Assembly (NCBI GenBank): GCA_944392145.1
Contig: CALXVS010000006.1
Span: 1-59,185, forward strand
Source: an uncultured Alphaproteobacteria bacterium
GTDB taxonomy: Bacteria; Pseudomonadota; Alphaproteobacteria; CAAHEQ01; UBA3637
Direction: 5' to 3'
Length of the DNA: 59,185 nucleotides
A model generated the notes under the pieces. That model was not told where the DNA came from. It ran no database searches and saw nothing but the letters and a program-made list of their open reading frames with translations. The translations under genes and the position numbers were made by a program. Within the stretch, counting starts at the first letter, position 1. The number at the start of each line of letters is the position of its first letter. This document shows positions 1 through 9,400 of the stretch, piece by piece.

Positions 1-2
1 AT

Positions 3-86
3 GCAGATTATGAGCATGACACCCCGGAAACTGTCCGTCAAATTGATAGAAACAATGTGGTTTACGATGATTTATGTACAAATTAA
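3..86 (+). CDS. possible 3-prime end of an upstream gene
   Basis: The third forward frame is open from the window edge to a TAA at 84-86 and reads as an acidic tail (ADYEHDTPETVRQIDR...). Its composition is more protein-like than the other two frames, so it may be the C-terminus of the gene before HU. The fragment is 27 residues, too short to assign a family. Being cut by the window edge, it could equally be chance open frame. Confidence 0.25.
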   Translation, partial: ADYEHDTPETVRQIDRNNVVYDDLCTN

Positions 87-183
87 AAGATTTTGTTTGA
101 CTTTTCCTCGGAAAATGGCTCGAATCATAAGCGTAGGTGTCATGAACCTCTATAAACTTAACGTTAAGAAAGGAAAATTAAAC

Positions 184-456
184 ATGAATAAAACTGAATA
201 CGTAGCAGCTGTTGCTGAAGCTGCAGGAATGACAAAAGCACAAGCTACAATTGCTGTTGATGCTTGTTTAGCTGTTATTACAAAATCTTTGAAAAAAGGT
301 GAAGCTGTTCAATTAACTGGTTTTGGTACATTTGATGTTGTTAAAAAAGCTGCTCGTACAGGCCGTAACCCAAGAACTGGTAAAGAAATCAAAATTGCTG
401 CAACAAAAGCTCCTAAGTTCAAAGCCGGTGCAGTTTTGAAAAATGCAGTGAAATAA
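184..456 (+). CDS. hup: HU-family DNA-binding protein
   Basis: HU is a small histone-like protein that binds and bends chromosomal DNA as a dimer. The 90 residues match the usual family length. The start is MNKTEYVAAVAEAAGMT, followed by the GEAVQLTGFGTFDV strand region and the beta-arm signature GRNPRTGKEIKI near residues 60-71. I chose the ATG at 184 because AAGGAAA lies just upstream (170-176); an in-frame extension back to position 1 would add residues unlike HU. A TTGACT at 97-102 could be part of its promoter, but no good -10 box follows. A strong terminator follows the gene, so it is probably transcribed alone. Codon use looks typical of a highly expressed core gene. Confidence 0.95.
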   Translation: MNKTEYVAAVAEAAGMTKAQATIAVDACLAVITKSLKKGEAVQLTGFGTFDVVKKAARTGRNPRTGKEIKIAATKAPKFKAGAVLKNAVK

Positions 457-475
457 ATTTTATAAAGTTTCTAAA

Positions 476-511
476 AACCCCGCGGGAATAACACCTGCGG
501 GGTTCTTTTTT
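476..511 (+). terminator. Rho-independent terminator after HU
   Basis: An 11-bp stem (AACCCCGCGGG at 476-486 with CCTGCGGGGTT at 494-504, one G-T pair) closes a 7-base loop and is followed by a T-rich tract. It separates HU from the defence operon. Confidence 0.9.
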
Positions 512-642
512 TGTGCCTAAATTGTGCCTGTCAGAATTTGGCATTGATTCGTGTGCCCCTATTGAAAAATAATTTCATTTATGAGAAAATCAGCAAAATT
601 TATAATGGAGTCACTAAATAAATGTCGTTAAATGTCTTTTCA

Positions 643-704
643 TTCCCTTTTATCCCCTTTAATGGAATTTTTTTCTTGCATTATTATTTTATTTTTGCTA
701 AAAT
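643..704 (+). promoter_or_regulatory. promoter and 10-bp-phased repeats before the BREX operon
   Basis: TTGCAT (676-681) and TAAAAT (699-704) are separated by 17 bases, a good sigma-70 promoter. Upstream lie tandem decamers ATTCCCTTTT and ATCCCCTTTA (642-661), one helical turn apart, ending 14 bases before the -35 box. The same promoter and the same decamers precede the HTH gene at 51.3 kb. I infer that the repeats are the operator of that HTH regulator. Confidence 0.7.
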
Positions 705-738
705 CCTTTCGTTTCTTTTAATCATCAAGGAGAAAACA

Positions 739-921
739 ATGAGTAGTGATATTTTAACCGTTGAGGAAGTGGCTGAATATTTAAAACTCGCTAAGAAAAC
801 TGTCTATAAAATGGCTGTTGAAGGAACAATTCCAGCATTTCGCGTAGGAAAGTTTTGGCGGTTTAAGAAAACTGAGATTGAAGAGTGGATAAAGAATAAC
901 AGAAAGGCCAAGGCTGAATAA
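739..921 (+). CDS. small HTH regulator (excisionase/HTH_17 type), first gene of BREX operon
   Basis: A 60-residue protein made almost entirely of a MerR-like helix-turn-helix of the excisionase/DNA-binding family: ILTVEEVAEYLKLAKKTVYK, then the wing IPAFRVGKFWRFKKTEIEEW. The ATG at 739 has AAGGAGAA at 728-735; the longer open frame from 622 begins in the promoter region and is rejected. It is nearly identical to the protein at 51179-51343, which heads the type I R-M operon. The gap to the next gene is 14 bases, so it is the first gene of the operon and probably its autoregulator. Excisionase activity is possible for the family but no partner integrase is adjacent. Confidence 0.8.
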   Translation: MSSDILTVEEVAEYLKLAKKTVYKMAVEGTIPAFRVGKFWRFKKTEIEEWIKNNRKAKAE

Positions 922-935
922 TTAGGGGCTACAAA

Positions 936-3900
936 ATGAACTTTATTTTATCCAAGGCAAAACAATTATTGGCATCGTTAAAAACACAAGAGCTAGAAAC
1001 AGCTCCTGCAGTTAAGCGCACACCAGTTTCGCCGCAACAAAAGGATAAATCAAAGCAAGCAGAAATTGTTGAACTGAGAAAGAGAAATATTTGGTCTGGA
1101 AAAGAGTGTGCATTACTAATAGTTGCCTTGGAAGATATTTATTTTGGAAAAAAAGAAAGGGCCGATGTAATTGCTAAACTTTCGTCCAAGCTTCGTTCTA
1201 TGGGAAGGATTAACGGAGCAAATGTTGGTGACCTGTATCGAAATGAAGCTGGTATTGCATTACAGATGCTAAAAATGGAGTTTTTACTCACAGAAGGTAA
1301 AAAAGGTCTGTCTGGAGCAAGCAAGGCTTTTGAACGAATATATGAACTCTATAAAACCGATATTGATGCGTTCAATAAAGAATTTAGTCTGGAATCAAAT
1401 GGTTTATTCGCACCTAAAAAAACAGAGCACGTAGAAAATCAATCTAAAAAGCCAGTTGTTGTAGTTATAAAAAAACGAAAGATGTTATCAACTCAAAACA
1501 ATATGGCTGATAACGAAAATAATAAAGTCAATGATCAAAGAGTATCTTCTGAGACTCAAAGCACTGATTCAGAGGAAAAATGGAAATCTCTTGATGGAAT
1601 TATTGCGAATTATTTAACCACACCAGAGCCTGAAATTAAATCGGAAGAACCAATAAAAGAGGAACAAAGTTACGCTGTAGAACTTGGTGGCATTTTATCA
1701 TCAATGAGTAATGAACTTGATGATTTTTATAACAAATTTTATGTTGGAGGGAAAAAACAATATATTATCACTAGACGCATGATGTCGGCGCAACCTGAAT
1801 CTCTTGTATCAATTGCTCGCCATTTCAATGTGCTTGAGAGCGAAATAGCAGATATCGAAAAATCACTCTACAGCAGGATTAAAGGAATCCTCGAAGCTTA
1901 TAAAGAGAAAATAAAAAGTCTATTTGAACAATATAAACACCCTCTTGAATGCAATAGCACTGGATGTTTTGACTGGAGAAAGTATTATGTACTTTTGAAT
2001 AACTTGTCATCATTTACAGAATTCTTTGTTGATATAAATTCAAATAAGCTTATAAAAGTCCAAAAATTAGGAGCAATCAATCCAGTTGTAGCGCGTGACG
2101 GTGATTCATCCAAATTAGAGAAACAACAAGAATTGCAAGAAATAGCACCATCTAATCAGGCATCAATTACAGGAAGTAAAGCGGTGGCGTTTGATGTTGG
2201 ACAATATTTCGAAGAAGTTCATGGGTGGAGTAGTTTATATAGTTCCGTATTCAATCTTATGATAAAAAAATATAAACAGCTGAAGCCTTATCCTGATACT
2301 ATAGTTGTATCATATACAAAAGGTACAAAAAAAGGTCGCTATGTCAAGTTGATTAATGGGTTACTTCTGAATGTGAATTATAGCGCAGTGGCTGTTATGC
2401 AACGTATTAGTGAGCTTTTAGATTGCTATGGGATTACACCTGATCAATGCACTATTTATTTGGAAAATAATCAAGGACAAACAGCAAAAATTAAACTCTC
2501 TAATGGTTCTAATGAACCAGCCTTTAATGTTTTTGAAGCGACCGACACTCAAAAATCTGATGCTACTGTTAAGTATTCTGATTTATCGCAAAAAACACAT
2601 ACTGTATTGTGTGAAAAGTACCAAAAAGGCTTCCGGCTTGATTCACACCTTGAAAAAGAGCGTTTCAAATTATTTTTTGAACAAATTCATTCTGAAAAAA
2701 TACCTGAAGAAATATCAGAAAAATTACTAGATCAGCTGATTTTGAAAAACGGGATAGTTTATAATGATCGTGTTTACATAGCAGAAAATATGTTGGATGA
2801 GAATACGAAAGCGGATCTATTTGCATTTATCAGTCAAAGTTTTGATCATGGCCACAACACAATTTATTACACAGCGTTATTTGAAGAGTTTTCAGATAAA
2901 TTTTTAACACAGAGTATATTTGATCCTGATATTTTAAGAGAATATTTAAAATATGAAAACACAGGTAAATATTATGTGTTTAAAGAATATTTATCAAAGG
3001 ATAGGTCTGTGAACCAAAGCATTTCAGATGAAATCATTCAATTGCTTGTTGATCGCTCTGAACCGTTTTTCCAAGATGAATTGTCTGCAATGCTTCCGCA
3101 TATTGATAAGAACAAATTAATAAAAGAACTCCGCTCTTCTTCCGAATTTATAAGTAATGGAAAAGAACAATACTTCTTGGCAAGAAACTTTAACATAACT
3201 AACGATGAAATTGAGACGGTTAAGAAGCTTATTTCAGATTTATTAGATGCCAGCAGTACTCATTTTATTACGGCCGCTGAAGTAATGGAAATTATTCATA
3301 AAAAAGTACCGGAAATTTTCGAGAATAATGGTTTTATCTCTGAATTAGGAGTAAGGAATGCTTTGGCTTCAATTTTAGGCGATAGCTTCAGTTTCAATAG
3401 CAATGTAATAAGTGGCAAGGATACAAACCTAAATCTGAACGATATTTTTGAAGATTTTGCGAAAAACACTTCAAGTTTTTCGTTGGCAGAATTAAAAAAT
3501 CTTGCAAGTGAATTTTCTGCCCCGATTTATTTTGATGCCATAAATAAATATGCTATAAGAATTAGCAAGGATGAGTTTATTGGAAAAGATAAAATTGATT
3601 TCAATTTCAAAGAGATTGATCATGCAATTTCACTCTTTTGCCAAGCCGGCTATACGCCTATTCAGGCAGTGAATACTTTTGCTTCATTCCCTGATGTTGG
3701 CTATAAATGGAATACATTTTTATTAGAATCATACTTACAAAATTACAGCCCGGCATTCAGACTTTTTCAGGCATCTGCTTGTGAAACAAAGAGTGTTGGT
3801 GCAATAGTTAAAAAGACCAGTGCCTATACGAGTTTTGATGATATTCTCGTGGATGCAGTAGCTAAATCAAGATGTCAATTGCAAAAAGATACTATTTTAC

Positions 3901-3998
3901 AGTTCTTATGTGATTATGGTTATATTGTACGAAGAACGTATTCATCAATTGATAACATAATAGAAAGGGCTTCACAAAAAAGGAATTCGAAAGGATAA
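936..3998 (+). CDS. large protein of unknown function in BREX type 4 operon
   Basis: I do not recognise this 1020-residue protein. Residues about 48-150 (IWSGKECALLIVALEDIYF, later YRNEAGIALQM) resemble a domain seen attached to HNH and other restriction proteins, possibly DNA-binding. A charged linker covers about 155-245. Residues about 277-322 (RRMMSAQPESLVSIARHFNV, then SEIADIEKSLYSRIK) look like the region-4 helix-turn-helix of sigma factors. The C-terminal half is alpha-helical with patterns that suggest repeated winged-helix units. There are no obvious membrane segments. AGGGG lies before the ATG, and the next gene starts 4 bases after the stop. Its position directly before brxP implies a role in the same defence system, perhaps DNA recognition. 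Confidence 0.75.
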   Translation: MNFILSKAKQLLASLKTQELETAPAVKRTPVSPQQKDKSKQAEIVELRKRNIWSGKECALLIVALEDIYFGKKERADVIAKLSSKLRSMGRINGANVGDLYRNEAGIALQMLKMEFLLTEGKKGLSGASKAFERIYELYKTDIDAFNKEFSLESNGLFAPKKTEHVENQSKKPVVVVIKKRKMLSTQNNMADNENNKVNDQRVSSETQSTDSEEKWKSLDGIIANYLTTPEPEIKSEEPIKEEQSYAVELGGILSSMSNELDDFYNKFYVGGKKQYIITRRMMSAQPESLVSIARHFNVLESEIADIEKSLYSRIKGILEAYKEKIKSLFEQYKHPLECNSTGCFDWRKYYVLLNNLSSFTEFFVDINSNKLIKVQKLGAINPVVARDGDSSKLEKQQELQEIAPSNQASITGSKAVAFDVGQYFEEVHGWSSLYSSVFNLMIKKYKQLKPYPDTIVVSYTKGTKKGRYVKLINGLLLNVNYSAVAVMQRISELLDCYGITPDQCTIYLENNQGQTAKIKLSNGSNEPAFNVFEATDTQKSDATVKYSDLSQKTHTVLCEKYQKGFRLDSHLEKERFKLFFEQIHSEKIPEEISEKLLDQLILKNGIVYNDRVYIAENMLDENTKADLFAFISQSFDHGHNTIYYTALFEEFSDKFLTQSIFDPDILREYLKYENTGKYYVFKEYLSKDRSVNQSISDEIIQLLVDRSEPFFQDELSAMLPHIDKNKLIKELRSSSEFISNGKEQYFLARNFNITNDEIETVKKLISDLLDASSTHFITAAEVMEIIHKKVPEIFENNGFISELGVRNALASILGDSFSFNSNVISGKDTNLNLNDIFEDFAKNTSSFSLAELKNLASEFSAPIYFDAINKYAIRISKDEFIGKDKIDFNFKEIDHAISLFCQAGYTPIQAVNTFASFPDVGYKWNTFLLESYLQNYSPAFRLFQASACETKSVGAIVKKTSAYTSFDDILVDAVAKSRCQLQKDTILQFLCDYGYIVRRTYSSIDNIIERASQKRNSKG

Positions 3999-4001
3999 TT
4001 G

Positions 4002-6413
4002 ATGTATTCATATACTTGGGACACAGAAACTGGCGGACTTTTATTAAATACTTCTCCTTTGCAATTTAGCAAAGAGCCAAGACCTGTGTACGCAAAAGAA
4101 TTAGACATACTCGGTTTTAATAAGTACTGGGCGTATGATCCAAACAGTAATGCACCGTATATGTGGGCTGAATCCAATACATATATTTATAAAGGGCGTG
4201 TCGTTGCTCGAACAAAAGGCGGTAGTCTTTATACTCGTCCAGAGATCATCTTGGAAGGTGAACCGGAAGAACCAGGAAAGAAACTTGAGCCCGTTAATAT
4301 TGAGCGTATGGTTGAAAAGAACCAAGAAATACTTGATACCCTCACTCAGGAAACGATAAAAAAAATCTATAATAATTATATAAATTATAGAAATAAAGTT
4401 GATGTTTTTTATGTAGCATTTAGCGGTGGTAAAGATAGCGTTGTAGCATTGGATCTTGTACAGAGAGCATTACCCCATAATGACTTCAAGGTTATTTTTG
4501 GCGATACAGGAATGGAATTTCCTGATACTTATAACGTTGTTGAAAAGATATCAAAGTTTTGTGCTGACAACAACATCGAATTCCTGCGCGCCAAGTCAAA
4601 ACTTATGCCAGAAAACACCTGGAAGGCGTTTGGTCCACCTGCTGTAACAAACAGATGGTGCTGTAGCGTTCATAAAACATCGCCTCAAATTATGTTGCTT
4701 CAATTGAAAACACACATCCAAGGGTTTACTGGAATGGCATTCACAGGCGTTCGCGGAGATGAAAGTGTTTCAAGAAGTGAATATGATGACATTAGTTTTG
4801 GTCAAAAGCATAAAGGACAGTACAGTTGCCACCCGATATTAGAGTGGAATACTGCAGAGCTATTTCTTTACATATACAAAAACCATTTGATTTTGAATGA
4901 ATCCTATCTGAAAGGTAACAGCCGCGCGGGATGCTTAGTTTGTCCTATGTCATCTGGAAAACATGAGTTTATGAAAAACCAATGCTATCCGGCTGAAATG
5001 GAAAAGTTTATAGAAAAAATACGAGCTACAAGCGGAAAATCTTCTTTTTCAGAAGGTGAAATGACGAAATTTATAGAGGATGGAAATTGGAAAACACGCA
5101 GAAGTGGCCGCGAGCTTAATTTTGGATCCGATAAGCATATTATTGAACGTGTAGATGGTAACACAGTCATAACGGTATTAAAATATAATACTCGCTGGAA
5201 AGAATGGGCAAAAACCATTGGTAAATTTATAGTTATTTCTGACGATAAATATTTAATCGATTTCAACGATTTCACATATGAGGTTAATTTAAAGTACGAC
5301 AATGATAAAGCTGTTTTTACATTCCCCAATTGTGGTACCTCAAAATCTGATGTAAAATTCTTATCGCTATTCAAAAGCGTTATAATTAAGAGTATTTATT
5401 GCGTTAATTGTGGTGTATGCGTAGCTGAATGCACCAATGGCTGTATTGATATGTCAGACGGCCAATTAAAAATATCTGACGATTGTAAACATTGTTATCA
5501 GTGCCATGAGGTTCACGAGCATTGTTTGCGATATAATTCTATTAGAAACAAAATAAACATGGAGAAAAAAATGAAAGGCCTAGATAGATATTTCAGTTTT
5601 GGAATTCGTAAAAGTTGGATTGATTATTACTTCAAGGATGAGGGCTTGGAGGAGTTTTGGGACACAGATGGGCATGGAGCCGTTCCAAACAAGAAGAAAG
5701 ATGCCTTTCTTAATTTCTTAAAAGATGCAGACATGGTTATTGCATCAAAGGGCGATGCCGGCAACAAATATACGAAATTTAAACCTTCTAATTTTTCTTG
5801 CATTCTGTTTGGCTTGGGATCAGATAACGAAAGTGCTTGGGCATTAATGCTGTCCAATCTCGTGTATACTTCGGAATTTAATTGGTTCATAAAAAATCTA
5901 CCATTAAATGAAAATATGAACTTGGATCGTGTAAAATATCTCTTAGAAGATGTTATGGAAGGAGATACTAAAGGATTAGGAAAACGCAATATTTGTGATG
6001 CTCTTAAAGTTTTCATTACAAAAACTCCATTCTCAAAAATAGGCCTTGGGATTGGGGATTATACAGAAAAAGCATCTTCATCAGGAAATGAAAAAATAAC
6101 TTTGAATTCATTTTGTCGGACAGCCTGGGAGAATCCGGATCCGAAAGTAGTTTTATATTCTCTCTATAAATTTGCCGAGAAATGTGGAAATTATTATCAA
6201 TTTACTCTCTCTCGTCTTTTAGATCATACGATTGAAAGTGATGGAATAAGCCCCACAGAAATTTTTGGTTTAGATAGAGAAACAATGGAAAAAATTTTGA
6301 ATGGATTGTCTGTAAATTACCCAGATTTCATCTCGGCATCTTTTACGCTCGATCTTGATAATATAACTCTTAAAAGTGATAAAACATCAGAAGATGTGTT
6401 ACAATTGTTCTAA
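4002..6413 (+). CDS. brxP: BrxP: PAPS-reductase-family protein with ferredoxin-like domain
   Basis: This 803-residue protein carries the PP-loop SGGKDS (about residues 141-146) of the PAPS reductase/DndC family, which activates a substrate by adenylation for sulfur transfer. FGDTGMEFPDT follows, then the pair of cysteines in NRWCCS (about 220-221) and CLVC (about 311-314). Around 467-508 is a ferredoxin-like cluster, CVNCGVCVAEC and then CKHCYQC, which could bind one or two 4Fe-4S centres. I chose the ATG at 4002 over the TTG at 3999 because AAAGGA (3990-3995) is then well spaced. brxP is the marker gene of type 4 BREX. With a cysteine desulfurase in the operon, sulfur modification of DNA is a reasonable inference. 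Confidence 0.88.
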   Translation: MYSYTWDTETGGLLLNTSPLQFSKEPRPVYAKELDILGFNKYWAYDPNSNAPYMWAESNTYIYKGRVVARTKGGSLYTRPEIILEGEPEEPGKKLEPVNIERMVEKNQEILDTLTQETIKKIYNNYINYRNKVDVFYVAFSGGKDSVVALDLVQRALPHNDFKVIFGDTGMEFPDTYNVVEKISKFCADNNIEFLRAKSKLMPENTWKAFGPPAVTNRWCCSVHKTSPQIMLLQLKTHIQGFTGMAFTGVRGDESVSRSEYDDISFGQKHKGQYSCHPILEWNTAELFLYIYKNHLILNESYLKGNSRAGCLVCPMSSGKHEFMKNQCYPAEMEKFIEKIRATSGKSSFSEGEMTKFIEDGNWKTRRSGRELNFGSDKHIIERVDGNTVITVLKYNTRWKEWAKTIGKFIVISDDKYLIDFNDFTYEVNLKYDNDKAVFTFPNCGTSKSDVKFLSLFKSVIIKSIYCVNCGVCVAECTNGCIDMSDGQLKISDDCKHCYQCHEVHEHCLRYNSIRNKINMEKKMKGLDRYFSFGIRKSWIDYYFKDEGLEEFWDTDGHGAVPNKKKDAFLNFLKDADMVIASKGDAGNKYTKFKPSNFSCILFGLGSDNESAWALMLSNLVYTSEFNWFIKNLPLNENMNLDRVKYLLEDVMEGDTKGLGKRNICDALKVFITKTPFSKIGLGIGDYTEKASSSGNEKITLNSFCRTAWENPDPKVVLYSLYKFAEKCGNYYQFTLSRLLDHTIESDGISPTEIFGLDRETMEKILNGLSVNYPDFISASFTLDLDNITLKSDKTSEDVLQLF

Positions 6414-6424
6414 CGGAGAATAAA

Positions 6425-9400
6425 ATGTTACAAAAATACCGCGAATACTTTAATATTGACCCAGACTTTTTTGCTCAAGTAAATGAGGCCGTTATCGAAA
6501 CTCAGCCAAATATTTGGCAAAAATACTATCCACATGCCACATTTGTGAAGCTTATTAAAGACACAGTCTCCGTTTTATCCAGACAGCAAAAATTGTCAAT
6601 ATGGGTTGAGGGGGCATATGGAACAGGTAAATCTTATGCTGTTTTAACTTTGAAGAAATTACTTGATGCTAATGAAAAGGATACGAAGGCATATTTCGAA
6701 AAATATAACTTGGATAATGATTTACTGAATAAGTTCCAAGGAGAAAAGAATAGCGGTAAAATTTTGACAGTACACAGATATGGATCGGCAAGTATTCGCG
6801 GCGATAACGATCTAGTTTTAGCTATTCAAGAAAGTATCGAAAAAGCATTAAATAGTGAGGGAATCGAAAATCAAGGACCTAATACCTTGAAAAACGCAAT
6901 CATTAAATGGCTTTCTGATACTGATAATAAGCACTTTTTTAATGCTCTTATTACCGGAAGCTATTCAAAATTGTTTGGTGGTGATACCGTTGATATAATC
7001 ATTAATAAGTTGCAGACATATACAGACGATGCTCTGCAAACGCTTATGGATCAGATTTTTAAAGTTGCAAAGGAACGTCAAATAAATGCATTTACATTGA
7101 CAACTACAGATTTGTGCAATTGGATTAAAGAAATTATAAAAGCCAATGGATTAAAAGCGATTGTTTTTATTTGGGATGAATTCACTGAGTATTTCAATAA
7201 TAACCTTCGTGGCTTAACTGGTTTTCAAGAAATTGCTGAAATATCTGCAACAGATCCTTTCTATTTAATGATTGTAACTCATAAAAGTGCGGCTCTATTT
7301 AGCGATGCAGATAAGGATAAAAGAAAAATTCTTGATAGATTTATAAGTCCTACCTGTATGATCCAGTTGCCTGAAAATATTGCTTTCCAACTCATGGGAG
7401 CGGCAATGGAAAAAAATCAGGACCCAAGTGTTTTAGCAGATTGGAATGCTACAGTTACGGACCTTTATGATAGAACACGCGATTCACGTAAAATTATCAA
7501 AGATATCGTTAAAATCAGTGATGATGAACTGATGAAGATTTTACCTATCCATCCTTACACAGCACTCTTGCTGAAACATATTTCATCAGGTTTTGATTCA
7601 AACCAACGGAGTATGTTTGATTTTATTAAGAACGATAGAGGTGAAGAAATAAAAGGATTCCAGTGGTTTATTGACAACTATGGTCCATTGGATGCAAATC
7701 CTTTGTTGACTGTGGATATGCTTTGGGATTTCTTCTATGAAAAAGGTCGTGCATCACTATCAACAGATATTCGAACCATTTTGGACTGTTATGCAAGGGC
7801 TGAAACTAAACAGCTCAGTTCAGATGAGAAGCGTGTGTTAAAAGCTGTATTACTTTTACAGGCTATTTCACAGAAAGTGGGCGGATCTGTTGAATTTTTC
7901 GTTCCAAACGATAAAAATATCAACAATGCATTTGAAGGAACAGATATTGAACGTGAAGCTGCCCGTATTGCGGCAAAATTAGAACGTGACAAAATTATTT
8001 ATAAAAAGTCGTTGGGCGGTGGAGAGTTCCAGTATTCTGCATTAACAGGTGGTGTTGATACGGGAAAAATTGAAGAGATAAAAGAACAATTAAAGGATCG
8101 TCCAACAGCAACACTTATTCAAGAAGGAAGTCTCTCCAGTACACTTAATCTGCCAAAATCATTAGCTCTGCGCTATTCTATTTCCTATGCGAGCATTTCA
8201 GATTTTGATACAGTAATCAAGAGATTGAGAGCTGAAGAAGATAAATATCTGAACAAGCTCTGTGCTGTTGTAACTCTTGCAAAGGACGATAACGAAGCCG
8301 CTACGCTTAATAAAAAGATTAAGGATGCTGTCAGCGATGGCAGTTACAAGATGATCTTTATTGATGCAACAACAACACCGATGGGGCGCGATGCAATTGA
8401 ACAGTATTGCGAAAATAAGGCGAATGCTCAATATCAAAATGGTAAAGATAATAATCAAGCTAGAACGTATGATACCTATGCGTTGCAGGTTCTCACGTCC
8501 TGGAGAGATAGAATTGCTAAAGGCGAGTTTTTAGTGTTTTCTCAAGACCTGCCGGATGGTAAGCGTTTCGCTTCAGCTGATGGTTTATATTCGTACCTAC
8601 AGGATGTAAATCTTCATAAGTTCCCATATTGCTTGGAACAATACACAGTAACGGATAGTATGTATCAATTATCTTCGCTCAAAATGGGTGCTGAATGTGG
8701 TGCAAAACAAGATACAATGGGTATTTTCAAATCAGCGAACCCAACAACAAAATTGGAAGAAGCATTAAAGGGAGCTTGGAAAGTAAACGATTATTGGAAA
8801 ACAGCTCCAAACCTCATGCCTATTTCCAAGATAAAAATTGCTGTAGAAGAAAAAATCGTGCACTCTTTTAAGGAAGAAGGCCGTGTATCTGTGACGGATA
8901 TATATAGCATGCTTAAGCAGGAACCATATGGTTTCTTGCCATGCAACTTAACAGCTTTTGTATTGGGCTTTGTATTAAAAGAATATGTGGATGGTTCATA
9001 TACATGGAGTGATGGCCTAACAAATGATGCTTTCAATATAGCAAAACTAAAAGAGGTTATTGATGAAGTCATCAAATTAGATGTCACTCCAAATAACCGC
9101 TTTAAGGACAAATATATTGTAACGATGACAGCTGAAGAAAAGGCATTTAATGAGGCAACTGCTTCCGCCTTTTCAATCCCGGCATCATTCTGCACGTCTA
9201 TTGAACAAACACGTGAACGCATTCGCGGTAAAATGAAAGAGCTTTCTTTCCCTGTTTGGGTATTACAGTATATTCTGGACAATGAGCCGCTAACTACTGA
9301 TAAGCAGGTAATTTCAACACTTATTGAAAATTATAGTTACATTGCAAATAATAATAATGCTCATGTAAATAAAACGGATAGTGATATTGCTCTTGAAATT

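Noticed and set aside
1-183. In-frame N-terminal extension of HU from position 1
   Set aside because: HU proteins are about 90 residues; the ribosome site and family start are at 184, and the upstream residues do not fit.
739-921. Excisionase of an integrated phage
   Set aside because: The fold fits, but no integrase is adjacent and the gene leads a defence operon; a regulator role is more likely.
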